Part shown: piece after piece, positions 34,694 to 45,924 of the stretch
How the letters are laid out: each line of letters opens with the position of its first letter
Position numbering within the stretch: the first letter of the stretch is position 1
Source of the DNA: Bolinopsis microptera
Lineage: Eukaryota; Ctenophora; Tentaculata; Lobata; Bolinopsidae
DNA: 64,000 nt
Direction of reading: 5' to 3'
Assembly (NCBI RefSeq): GCF_026151205.1
Contig: NC_087073.1
Span: 3,617,001-3,681,000, forward strand
The notes under the pieces: generated by a model
What the model was told of the DNA's origin: nothing
Seen by the model: the letters and a program-made list of their open reading frames with translations, nothing else
The model's database searches: none
Position numbers and translations under genes: made by a program

Positions 34694-36109
34694 TTGTCTT
34701 TATTGTTTTCTGTTGGAGTCTCGACTGTCTTACAAGTTTACAATCCTTACACAGCAACCCCTGACCTACTAAACTTAGCTACGCCTGATTCTCCTAAATC
34801 ATCTATAACTTTCTCTCCCCAGAACACAGAGGGTACAAGGACCTACATAGCTGCTCCCAACATCATACAAAATGATTGTTGTAACCACTGTCAGGAGGGA
34901 GTTAATCCTGACTACAAAGTTCAGTGTTATGACTGTAAAAACTATTTCCATGCGGTAGGCTGCACAGATGATTCCTATTGTGTTAGTGCCCCATCTAGCT
35001 TCACTTCCCATTTGGGACCAGCTGTTTCTAACACCAAGTCCTATGAGAAAAGATTTGGCAGATTCTTGTTCTTTTGTAACCATTGTATTACAGTTAAAGA
35101 GGAGATGACAGAGCAAAGCACAGGGGGAGCTGCTAATGTTTACGTTGACAGAAAGATTGAGGAGTTAAAGCAGAATTTTGCTGAAGAACTGTCCGGTGTA
35201 AAAGAGATGCTTAAGGAAATCTTGCCAAGTAAGCAAAACAATGCTCTAGCAAAACCTCCAATGACTCCCTGCAACCCATGGGATGATTCTCAGAGGACTG
35301 AGAAACTTCGCAGCATGATTGTAATTAAGAATGATCAGAGTGGCAAACCAATTGATAAAAGTATGTTGGAAGAAAGCTGCATCAAGAATAAGATTAGTAT
35401 TGTTAACACAATGAAGCTCAAATCTAATGATACTGCCGTTATTCTTAACTCTAGGTCTGAGGCAGAAACATTGCGTGAGAAGCTTAGCAAAGCTTCCCCC
35501 CAACATAGTACATCAACCGTAGCCACAAAGTTACCAAGAATAACAGTTGTTGGTCTTGAGCGTGATTACTTGAAGGAGGAAATAAAGGAAATGATAGTTA
35601 GTCAAAACCATGGAATAGATCTGCTCATCAATGATCCAGGTACCAGTATAGAAGACAAGAAAATTGATGTAGTAGCTATAGTACCCCTAAAGAATGACCA
35701 GAACTCCTTCAAAGCCATTGTTCGTGTCAGTAATCTTGTACGATCTGCAATTGCTAAACAAGGTGATAAGCTCTTTATTGGAACTCAGAGAGTTTGCAAA
35801 GTCTATGATAGCTTCTTTGTCCTCAGATGTTTTAACTGTCAATCATTTGGTCACCATAGCAAAAGTCACCAAGGTCATTGCAAAAGTGAACATGTCTGTG
35901 GCTTTTGTGCAGGAGCACATGAAACACGGACATGTGATCGCTCCGCTCCATTGTGTTGTTCAAACTGCAAGAAAGCTGGTAAGCATGGCAATGAGCTTCT
36001 ACATGCAGCCTATGATCCTGTTTTGTGCCCCATATTCAAAGATTTGCAGGAGAAAGTTAAAAAGACCACCCCTTTTTACCAAAGCCACAACACGGACAGA
36101 AATCACTGA
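34694..36109 (+). CDS. LINE ORF1: PHD-like zinc finger and CCHC knuckles
   Basis: About 471 residues are open without an early ATG; the frame opens at a TTG and the first in-frame ATG comes only after the N-terminal zinc finger, so the 5' end of the element may be truncated or the start non-standard. An N-terminal PHD/FYVE-like finger has CCNHCQEG, VQCYDCKNYFHAVGC and FFCNHC. A charged helical part follows. The C-terminal region holds zinc knuckles: RCFNCQSFGHHSKSHQGHC, VCGFCAGAHETRTC and CCSNCKKAGKH. This combination is typical of ORF1 in CR1/L2-type LINEs, where it acts as a nucleic-acid chaperone in the RNP. Confidence 0.85.
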   Translation: MSLLFSVGVSTVLQVYNPYTATPDLLNLATPDSPKSSITFSPQNTEGTRTYIAAPNIIQNDCCNHCQEGVNPDYKVQCYDCKNYFHAVGCTDDSYCVSAPSSFTSHLGPAVSNTKSYEKRFGRFLFFCNHCITVKEEMTEQSTGGAANVYVDRKIEELKQNFAEELSGVKEMLKEILPSKQNNALAKPPMTPCNPWDDSQRTEKLRSMIVIKNDQSGKPIDKSMLEESCIKNKISIVNTMKLKSNDTAVILNSRSEAETLREKLSKASPQHSTSTVATKLPRITVVGLERDYLKEEIKEMIVSQNHGIDLLINDPGTSIEDKKIDVVAIVPLKNDQNSFKAIVRVSNLVRSAIAKQGDKLFIGTQRVCKVYDSFFVLRCFNCQSFGHHSKSHQGHCKSEHVCGFCAGAHETRTCDRSAPLCCSNCKKAGKHGNELLHAAYDPVLCPIFKDLQEKVKKTTPFYQSHNTDRNH

Positions 36110-36168
36110 GCTGTCTGAAATTCTTCCTTTTCAATCCATGGTCACTTGTTAACAAAGTAAACGATATT

Positions 36169-38936
36169 ATGTGCAACTTATCAGACAAAAGCATTGATAT
36201 TGCTGCATTCTGTGAAACTTGGCTAACAGATGTTAACTGCCCCACCACTGCAATTATTAAGTCTTACGGTTACAGAATCATACATAATTTCAGGAAAGAC
36301 AAAAAAGGTGGTGGAACTGCTTTGTTGTTTAGGGGAGAATACTCAATGTCTCAGTTCCAATGCTCTGCTACTTTCTCTACATTTGAGTACACAGCTGCAT
36401 CAATCAAAACAGCAACAGGCACTAAGGTCATGTTTGTCTCTTTGTATCGACCTGGTTATCTCTCCTCTATCTTTCATCAGGAACTTGATTTACTTCTGTC
36501 AGCCATCACCATGAAGTGTGATTGTCTCGTCATTGCTGGGGACTTGAACATTCATTTTGAGAATAAGAATGACAAGCTTGTTAGGAAGACGCTTGACTTA
36601 TTTCAGTCTTACGGATTTAATCATCATGTTAATGAACCAACCCATGTTGCTGGTGGATCACTAGACCAAATCTTCTGCTTCTCTATCAAGAATCAGCTTC
36701 AATGCAAGGTTTTGGTTGATAGTGTGAATAGGCATGGATCAGATCATTTTCCAGTCTATTGTGACTTCTCTTTGGAATTCGAAAAGAAATATTTTAAAGA
36801 TATCACTTACAGAAATTTGAAGACTGTGGATGATGACCAATTTACCAGTGATCTCTTCGATATAGTAAACTTGATTGATCTTGGGAAAATTGGAACTACT
36901 GATATGAGTGCATCTGTTGCCAACTTGAACGACTTGTGTGCTGAACTCCTAGATGAGCATGCTCCAATAGTCTCCAAGAAGTTATCTGTTATTGATTCTG
37001 CACCTTGGTTTGATAATGAATACAGGGACTACAGAAAGCTGAGAAGAAAAGCCGAGGCAAAAACTCGTAAACCAACAGCAACGCTTGAAGATAAAATCAT
37101 GTTTAGAGACATCAGCTCAGAATGTTCTAAAATGGCTGATCTGAAGAAGAAGGAGTACTTTAAGAATATGGTAGAAAACTCTAAAGGCAACCCAAGAACT
37201 TTGTGGCAGCTGGTCAATAGAAATTTAGACCGTAAACAATCTAATCCTCTGCCAGATTACACAGATGATCTTCCAAAGCTAGCAGCAGACTTTAACGCCT
37301 ACTTTACATCTAAGATTGATAACATTAGGAAAGATATGGATCATGATCGGTTTACTCTTCCATCAGACTCTTCTGCTGAAGCTCCCGAATCCTACCACTG
37401 GTCTACCTTTGAACCTGTCACATTAGATGAGCTAAAGGAAATCATTGACGAGTTTGGTATCAAATGTTCACCTTCTGACATCTTACCTACTACACTGCTT
37501 AAAGAGAACATCAGCATTCTGCTACCATTACTTCTACAGATTGTTAATGCATCCTTATCTCAAGGTTCAATGGACGGAGTCAAACTTGCTGATATTGTTC
37601 CCCTCCTGAAAAGTAACTCTCTTGATCCTAATGTCTTGAAAAACTTTCGCCCTGTCTCAAACCTCACTTTCCTTGGGAAGCTAATCGAGAGAGTGGTGTT
37701 AAAGCGCCTGCATACAAGAAGACCTTCAGCACAGAAACATTATTGATCAGAATATGGAATGATCTTCTAGTTGCATCAGATGAAAAGAGTGCTACAGTTG
37801 TCATGATGCTTGACCTATCGGCGGCGTTTGATACTGTAGACCATGATGTCTTACTGAACATTCTCATGAAGGAGATAGGACTAAGGGGCACTGTGTTAAA
37901 ATGGTTTACTAGCTTTCTAAAAGGTCGTGCTCAGAGAATTCGACTTGGTTCTACTCTCTCTGAAGAAATAGTTATTAAGTTTGGTGTTCCTCAGGGCTCA
38001 GTTCTGGGACCTGTTCTGTTTAACCTTTATATCAGATCCATCTATAGATTTGTACAAGGAATGGACTTCACAATTTATGGGTATGCAGATGACCACCAGA
38101 TCTTAAAGAGATTTAAACCCATCAACCAGTGCGAAACGTTACTCTCTAAGCTCAGGGGATGCTTTGCATCTATTAGAGCTTGGATGAAAAAATACTTTCT
38201 AGCAATGAATGACAGTAAAACACAGATAATGGTTTTTGGTCCTATGTCCGTCCTACGAGAGATCAATATAAAGGGAGTGAATTTTGGGAGTGACACAACT
38301 ATTCGATTTGTGAGCACAGTTAAGAATCTTGGGATACATATGGACTCTGGGCTTACTATGAGCAACCATGTTGTTGAGTTGAAGAAGAAATGTTTCCTAA
38401 CACTACGCAACCTCACTAAGATAAGGTTTCTGCTGACTACAAAACAGCTTAAGACAATTGTTAATAGCCTCGTTGTTTCTTGTTTGGACTACTGTAACGC
38501 CATGTTTTACGGCATCTCCAAGTACCTCATACATCAACTACAGCTTATTCAAAATGCCTGTGCAAAAGCAGTAACTGGAAAATATAAATTTGATCACCTA
38601 GGCGACGATCTTGATAAATTGCACTGGCTTAATATACCTAAAAGAGTGATTTTTAAAATATGTCTCCTATCTTTTAAGGCTATTAATGGAATAGCGCCAC
38701 TGTACCTTCAAGATATGTTTAAGTATGCTCACCATGGACACACTGTTAGGCTCATAGTCCCTTATCGTTCAACCAAGGGTTTTGGTGATCGTAGTTTTAG
38801 TGTGGTTGGTCCACGAGTTTTTAATGCACTACCAGACTCAGTTAAACAATGTTATTCTGTTGAGGCGTTTAAGTCCGCACTGAAGACTTATTTGTTTACT
38901 TTATCTGACACTGAGGTAGCAAAAATGTTTTATTAA
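36169..38936 (+). pseudogene. LINE ORF2: endonuclease and reverse transcriptase, broken by deletion/frameshift
   Basis: The N-terminal part (36169-37746) is an APE endonuclease with CETWLTD, VSLYRPGY, AGDLNIHFEN and GSDHFPVYCDF, then the start of the reverse transcriptase (FRPVSNLTFLGKLIERVVLKRL). At about 37710-37743 the frame changes and roughly 15-20 codons usually found between the VLKRL and STETLL motifs are missing. The second part (37743-38936) continues with STETLLIRIW (overlap), MLDLSAAFDTVDHDVLL, GVPQGSVLGPVLFNLY, the catalytic YADD at 38082-38093 and a C-terminal region with KRVIFKICLLSFKAINGIAP. The upstream frame is open before the first ATG, so the true start is uncertain. Confidence 0.9.
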
Positions 38937-39430
38937 TAATTTTAACCCTCTCTTTGACTTATCTAAATTATATTAGCTTTTTGGAAGTTTTATGAACGAA
39001 TTTATACATAGAACTTTATTTTGCTTTTGATATATAGTTTTAAAAGTATTTTTGTAAACTAGTTGTAGTGACACTGCTGAGTAAAAGTGTACGCTTAATA
39101 GTGGTGTTTTTAAATTTCAATTTTAATTTAATTAATTTAGTATAGCACAACTCGTATAGCACATGGCAGGCGCTTTTGGTTATTTTCCAGCTGTTCTCAC
39201 CATAATCTCCTACCCATCATGTGCAGGGATATCCTAGGCAAATCCAAATTTCAAACTTTAACCAAACATCTCATAAAGGTTCTTCGACCAGTGTGTACAT
39301 GTCCAGGTAACACAAAGCTACTGTTATAAAATAGAACTGTTGAAGGTGTAAGCACCAAGTCAGAAAATAGATATGAAAAAGAAACAAAGAAGGGACGCCT
39401 GGAGTATTTTAACGGATCACGGTATCAGTT

Positions 39431-39820
39431 CGCTCCTACTAAATCGCTCGCCCAAATTTTAAGAACATTCTTGAGAAAAGGCCCTTTAGGTATGAAATTG
39501 ATCTGAATCGGTGTATTTTTGGACGCTGATTCCGAATCACCCCCCAAGATGTAGGGTGAAAATGCTTCCCTGGAGAGTTATGGTATATGGGCAAAAAACC
39601 GTTTTGGTCACTTGACAGGCTAGTAAAACATGAATTCGATTGTTTAGGGCTCGGGCTAGAGTTAGGGTTGTGGTATAGGTAAGGGTTATGGATAGCTTCG
39701 GGGTTCTGGTTAGGGTTAGGGTTGGGATTAAGGTTTATGTAAAACAATTTTGGACGGCTGCAAAACCATAAAAACCAGAGTCATACGTGAAATTTTTGGG
39801 CGAGCGAATTAGTGAGAGCC
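39431..39820. mobile_element. 390-bp Mutator-like non-autonomous element with 9-bp target duplication
   Basis: The ends are imperfect inverted repeats: CGCTCCTACTAAATCGCTCG on the left and, inverted, GGCTCTCACTAATTCGCTCG on the right, continuing into CCCAAA. Both sides are flanked by the identical 9-mer GTATCAGTT (39422-39430 and 39821-39829). A 9-bp duplication is typical of Mutator-like elements. The interior contains degenerate TTAGGG-like repeats (about 39650-39740). No transposase is present. Confidence 0.75.
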
Positions 39821-39851
39821 GTATCAGTTTGATGAACATAACAGCCTTGCT

Positions 39852-40675
39852 ACTTGTCATACGTTGTATGACCCGCCGCGCACGAAGTGCACGGCTCCCC
39901 CTGTATCGTCACCATAGTAAAACGACCGTGGGGGTCGCAACGTGATACAACTTGCTTCAACATCGACTACAATCGCCCTTAATTTGTTGTCATACGTTGT
40001 ATGACCCGCCGCGCACGAGTGCGCGGCCCCCTGTATCGTAGTGAAACGACCATGGGGGTCACGTTAACGGGTGATACTGGTAAAATATTTGTTCCATATA
40101 TTCGTTCCATATATTCCATATATTCCAGGACCGTCGACGAGTCCAACTCGGGTCACGACGTGATTAAAAATTGATGGAGCTAATATAAATAGCATTAAAC
40201 CAATGTATATTCCAGTTTAACATTAAAAATAGAATAAAACGAAAACGTTCGAAGGGTCAAGACTCCTTTAATATTTTTTTAATCATTTAAAGTATTTAAA
40301 AACATATTAACTTGTATCGCAATGCACTACTGGGCCGCGCCGCGCATCAAATAATTCTTCTCGCAACCACTTCGGTAGATCGGCGAAATGCACCACTGAG
40401 CCTCACCGAGCTGCGAAGGATTGACATCGTGAATCAAGCTTGCAGTAGCGCGAGATCGCCGAAGGCGGCACAGGAGGCATATTCGACTTGTGAAACAAGC
40501 GCGTCACGCAGTACGCGTACTAGACACATGGCTATGCGAAGCTTTTATATTAATAATATAGTTTATACTTGTATCACGTTGCGACCCCCACGGTCGTTTC
40601 ACTATGTAGCGTCTTCGACGCTACAGGGGGAGCCGCGCACTTCGTGCGCGGCGGGTCATACAACGTATGACAAGT
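39852..40675. repeat. Inverted-repeat element built of tight triloop hairpins
   Basis: The arm at 39852-39951 and the inverted arm at 40573-40675 match over about 95 bp, and a further partial copy of the left arm lies at 39989-40072. The right arm holds three hairpins in a row: 40605-40625 (stem TGTAGCGTC, loop TTC), 40632-40652 (stem GCCGCGCAC, loop TTC) and 40655-40671 (stem GTCATAC, loop AAC). The left arm keeps the second and third. The sequence is GC-rich in an AT-rich setting. No coding frame is credible here. Ends read ACTTGTC and GACAAGT; no target duplication was found. Confidence 0.8.
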
Positions 40676-41550
40676 TTATACAGTTTTTTTTAATGTTCAA
40701 AATTTAATTTGAATTTTTGTTTTAAAAATTAATTATTAACAAATAATTTGTAGGTTTATAACCTACCAAAACGCGCGCCGAGTTGGACTAACAAATATTT
40801 TACGTCACTTGTTTGGAAATTTTATTTGATAATAATTATCTATTTAATAAAATTTGTTTGTTTTCTTGCAAAGAACGTCGTCAATTTGAGCGCCGCGCGC
40901 ATTTTTATGCTTGCGTTTTAAGCGTACTAAATTGATTAACGATGTGAACCCTTCCAGATCGTTGCTTTGCGAAGCAGAGCAACGAATAACGATCTCGTCA
41001 GATCTCATGTCATCAGATCTCGTCAGATCTCGTCAGATCTCATCAAATCTCGTCAGATCGTCAGATCGTTCGATTTCGTCAGATCGTTCGATGCGAAGCA
41101 AGAATGCTAGTTGAAGCGGCGCGTTGAAGCGGCGAAGTCCTCCAACGTACTAATAATTGTTAATTATAATTTTACAGTCTGCACTCTCTGACCCTGTATC
41201 ACCCTGTATTCTCTTCGACGCATTTTTGTAAAAGGTTTATATTCTACTTCTAGTCACTCCCTTGCTACTCCAAGTCCCCTAAGATATTTGGTAGAAAGGT
41301 CCTGCTAGTTATATAGGAAAGAAAATTTTTTTTTAGGAAAGAAAAATTTTTATTTACCACAAATAATCAATACATAACGTTATATTCATAAATAAATTCA
41401 AATTTCAATTTCAAACACATATACAGTACGCCGCGCACACAGCCACAATTTAAAATTGTTCAGAAATTCTTAGGTCAGCTGTAGGCGCCGCGCACAGGAT
41501 CTATTTAATTGATATCTTACAATTACGTGTCACATTTCTTAATTACTAGA
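40676..41550. repeat. GC-palindrome-rich region and CGTCAGATCT minisatellite
   Basis: At 40990-41090 a 10-bp unit (CGTCAGATCT and variants) is repeated about nine times. Hairpins with GAA loops continue, for example CGTTGCT...GAA...AGCAACG near 40960-40985. GCCGCGC recurs near 40891, 41429 and 41491. A block at about 40771-40800 is the inverse of one at about 40078-40155, suggesting overlapping or nested inverted repeats. Confidence 0.6.
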
Positions 41551-42815
41551 GCCAAAATTTCAGAAGCAAAATAATTTAAAAGATATTTCTGTCGTTCACG
41601 CAGTACAGGCCGTGAGCACTGCGATCTAATTGATATAATAATGGAGAGATTCCAATATAAAATATATTTTTGTTTGCTTTAATTGATACTGAATAAAATT
41701 GTTGTTTTATCGATTGATTTACCAGTTGACTTGCATATGCACTTGTGCCATGTGGAAAACAATAGTGCACTATTGTTTTCCACATGGCAGTCAAATAACA
41801 ATTGTTTAAGAATTATTCTTGTGGCACTGTCATGCAAACAAAAAACAACCGTTCACGTTTCTTGGCTATATATAATGTACAAGAGACCTGCAGTTAAGTT
41901 TAACAGCCATATTATATCATTGATTATTGAAACACTGGGAAATTATGTCGACATTGTTAACAGAACTAACTATAGAATTGATCTTAAACAATAAGGCCTT
42001 CTCCATGGGCAGCGACCATCCCTTTAATATATAAAAGAGTTTCAGATGTTTGCCATTTTATTCCCGTCATAAGCCACTCTAAACATAGCTTACATTAAGT
42101 AAAATACAATTTTTATACAATTAAAATAAAGTTCACACTATTTTAAAATACCTCCCACTAGGGCTGACTGTAGCTGTGTAACATGTGAGCAATCCCTTGT
42201 AAACATCATTGTATTGAGACTTACAAGTTTTCTCATAGAATTGTTTAATTTAATTCAACTTAATCAATCGTATAATCGATCGTATGTCTTCTTCTGAATC
42301 GTTCAAATAACAATTTTTGTTTGTTTTGGAGTTGCTTTTTTAAAACATTACAAGTGGAAACAGTTGCAGTTGGGCGCCAACATGGAACGTAATGTCACTG
42401 AGTGAAAGTGAATGATCTGAGTGCGAGTAATTTGTCATCTCATTCATCAGTCTCACCGATGCTTTATTATATTGTCTACTCCATTTTTCCTTTACCCATG
42501 AACATTACTATAACAATTATGATTGAGGTTTTTGGCAGACATTCAACTTCCCATACTACTCAAGACAGGTCCTAAGAACAAGTGCAATGTCGTCGCGCAT
42601 TTTGCTTTTTTCCTCAAAGCATCAGTACATAAGATGAGATGCTAAATTTGACACCTGAAACTTAAAAAATAGTCAGTTAAATCATTCGTGAGTCCCAGTG
42701 GAAAACAAGTCATAGTGCTATCACTCAAGTTTTCTCAGCGTTTCTAAAAAGTTACTGATATAATACTAAAGCTAAGGTTACTATACTAAGGCATTTGCTT
42801 TTTCAGCAGTTTTTT
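41551..42815. other. Upstream region of TATDN3; contains a 44-bp perfect palindrome
   Basis: No gene recognised. A TTTTTCAG at about 42799-42806 just before the TATDN3 ATG could be an acceptor for an upstream untranslated exon. Confidence 0.5.
41746..41789. repeat. 44-bp perfect palindrome without spacer
   Basis: The left half is TGCCATGTGGAAAACAATAG plus TG, and the right half is its exact reverse complement, with no central spacer. The match stops at 41745/41790. Confidence 0.95.
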
Positions 42816-45155
42816 ATGGTTATAGTGGATTGCCATGCTCATCTTAGTGATGGAGGATTTGATGAAGATATATATGATCTAATGGCTGACCTTCAAAGGG
42901 AAAACATTTTTGTTGTTGCAGTTGGAATGGATTACACTGACTTTCAGAAAGTTATTGATATTTCAAATGTTAATCATAGTTGTGTTGGGTTTGGGTTGGG
43001 ACTCCATCCTATTCAGCAGGGAACACTTGATGTAGGTACTTCACAGCCAATGTGACACCACATCATTATACATATAACTTTGCACTTATTTTATCTATAA
43101 TGTCTTTAAAGTTAAAGGTTTTATTACTGATCATTTACATTATTATTTTGCAGAAGCTCTATATATTAAATTTATAATATTGAAAATTTCAGAAGAGACC
43201 CCTGTCTGTTGAGGATACAGACCAATTTTCAGAATGGTTAGAAAAATATGCTTTATCTGCTGTCTGTCTTGGTGAATGTGGCTTGGATTTTTCTAGATGG
43301 CTTTGTCCCACTTCTATTGAGAGAGATATGCAGAGAAATGCACTTGTGAAACAGGTCACATTAAAACAGAAAATGTTAAGAATGAAAAGCATTTCATTTT
43401 TCAATTGATTACTTTGATATTAATTAAGTTGTTCATATTTACTTTATAATTTATGACACGTAATTTAAGATTGTATTAACAATTCTAATGCGCCTGATGT
43501 TCATCAAGACGTTCTAACCATCTCAGATCGAATTGTCTAAGAAGTATGATTTGCCTTTAAATCTTCACTCGCGATCTGCTGGAAAACCACTGTTAGATGT
43601 TCTAAAACAACAGAATGTAAGGGGAGCCCTCCTTCATGCATTCGATGGCGGAAAAAAGGTTAAATTGTGTTATAAATAGCTTACTGTTGCTGTTTTGTCA
43701 ATAACATAGATGAACTGCTTTCACATGATTTTCATGTGGGTGTACCATTTTAAATCCATCTCAAGTTTCGAACAGAAACATGGGCTGAACTATCTGAAAT
43801 TTTAAGTCTTCCATGCTACAACGACTGTACCACCATTATGGCTACATACCACTCCCAATTACCAATCAGTTGTAATGAGACACCTTAGTTAAACTTCTTG
43901 ATTGTTGACAATGTGTCAGATTTACCGGCTATTCATGTTGTACCTCCTCATACCCTTCTCCCTCAGTGTAACATATATATATAGTGTTGTAATGGTGTTT
44001 TCGTTTACATTGCTTTTGTATATTTTCTTCGTGCTGAACATTCGTAAAATTTTTGAGATGCTCACCCACCAATACCAAATTGCATAGTTGCAAGTTCAGA
44101 TCTGTACTTGTAAAGCATCTAAAGCTACTGGCTAGATACTGTATGGCTGCTTGTTCGGTACATGGCTTATAGGGTTAAAGTATATAAGTAATCTGTAATA
44201 TAGGAAATCACGCAGTTACACTTATTTCATTTGTATGTTGTACTACTTGTTCCTTTCTAAGGAGGGGAGTTTTCTAGAATACCCATTTGAAGGCCCGATT
44301 TCATAGGATTGGCTTATCTCCTTATCTGGTCTTCGACAATTAGCTTTTATCTACGGTAAAGGGCGGTTCTAATTTAAAATCATGATCTCATAGAAAATTA
44401 AACTTTCAATGGTTTCAACATGAAATATCATCTCATAATACATATAAATATTATCTCATAATACATGTATTGCCGTTTCGATTTCCTAGTATAGTTATCC
44501 TGGCGAGTTTGTACAATTTTGAAATCAGATATGGTTTATCGGTAAATCGCCATTTGATGTTGTAATTTTATTGTTGAAGTAATGGAGTTTGCACACTTTC
44601 CGTGTGCAATAAATATTGTTTGCTATTTGCCACCTATCCAATAGCAAGAGTCACAATATAACATGTCTCATGAGATTCTTGTGCATATAATAATAATAAT
44701 GCCTGTCCATGTTGATAGTGATGTAATCCTCAGATTAATGTACAAGAATCATGATACAGTTCATGTTTTTGCTAGCAAATCATGTTTGCATTGGTTGGCG
44801 GGTTGCCAGTATTTCAATTAATTTACACATGACGAGCAGGATTTGATGACCTGCCTTTCAGGCTATCAAGCAGGGGGTCGAAGATGGTCACTATTTTTCG
44901 ATAGCACCGTCACTTGTGCGGGACCCCTCCCAAAAGCAAGTAGCAACGAGTGTTCCACTTGACCGGATTGTTCTAGAGAGTGATTCTCCTGCACTCGGCC
45001 CGGTAAAAGGTCAGAGGAACACGCCACTTAATTTATTACAGACTGTTGATCATCTAGCAGACTTGTTGAGCTGCTCTAGGGAACAAATAGTTGAGATCAC
45101 CACACAGAATGCGTTGAGACTCTTTCCTAAACTGAAAAATCATATTAAGTTATGA
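42816..45155 (+). CDS. TATDN3: TatD-type metal-dependent DNase, TATDN3-like
   Basis: Four exons: 42816-43031, 43193-43354, 43527-43658, 44862-45155, all joined in phase 0, giving 267 residues (human TATDN3 274). The metal-binding residues of the TIM-barrel TatD family are visible: VDCHAH with H7 and H9, LGECGLD with E100, NLHSRSAG with H140, LLHAFDGG with H163 and LESDSPALGP with D211. The GLGLHPIQ motif and the ending EITTQNALRLFPKL match TATDN3 more closely than TATDN1/2. The family cleaves DNA with 3'-5' exonuclease activity; the cellular role of TATDN3 is poorly known. I chose the ATG at 42816 because it directly precedes the conserved first strand. Confidence 0.95.
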
Positions 45156-45924
45156 TTTACCGATCATTCGGTTTAGTCTCAGGTAATAGTTATTCATTGT
45201 CGGTGTTTTAATCTTCCTAATTCTTTCTCAGTGATAGTTATTTAATGTATTTATGGTCGGGGTTTTAATTATCTTAATACTTTCTCATTTATTAGAATTT
45301 TAACGCTATTGCCTGCGTTTATATCGGTTATATAACCTGTTTTGTTTGCGAATATGCTTAATTTACCAGTGACTTAAAAGTATCAAGCACATTCCGTTTT
45401 CTAAACAAAGCACATTGTAAACTTAAAGCGATGCATCTGATTATGCTGGAGTCCTGCAGAGTTTAAACATTGTTAAGTTACTTGAATTATTAGATGTCAG
45501 GTACGGATTTCGAAACGAATTTATATTATATATTTCGGGTAAACGTTTTATGAACTGCAGTTGCCTTCTGAATATTTGATTTTGCTTTCAGACCTCAGAA
45601 ACCTTATATTATTATAATGAAAAGGGCTACAGGGATTGGATACAATCTTGAGTATAATTTTGAATCAGACTAAGGTTGATATTTAGACAGTGGACATGTA
45701 ACCTCCCTGGTAGAGAGAGAGCTGTCCGTGTACTTCCTTGTGAGTTACATCAGAAGTTCAGACTTGCTCGTAATATACATATATGTGTGGTGCCACTTGC
45801 CAGGTACGGTGTATCACTATAAGTTTCACAAAGGCACGAGATTACACTAGTTACACTGACATAATGTCTCCACTGAGTGAGATTTCCTGTTGAACACAGA
45901 AATTACATCATATGTAGCTAGCTG
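45156..45924. other. 3' flank of TATDN3, no gene recognised
   Basis: AT-rich sequence between the TATDN3 stop and the minisatellite. Confidence 0.5.

Larger units (their letters stand above)
34600..39150 (+). mobile_element. CR1/L2-like LINE retrotransposon, nearly full length
   Basis: Two coding regions in order: a zinc-finger ORF1 (34694-36109) and an APE endonuclease plus reverse transcriptase ORF2 (36169-38936). The 3' UTR is AT-rich and fades at about 39150. Boundaries are approximate; I saw no clear target duplication. It lies head-to-head with NTAN1, whose first exon starts about 300 bp to the left. ORF2 has one internal deletion with a frameshift, so this copy is not autonomous. Confidence 0.85.

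Noticed and set aside
39650-39740. Telomere or chromosome end
   Set aside because: The TTAGGG-like units are degenerate, short and inside a MITE with a 9-bp target duplication.
40312-40707. 131-residue plus-strand frame
   Set aside because: It crosses the hairpin-rich inverted repeat; the stems explain the lack of stops and no domain is visible.
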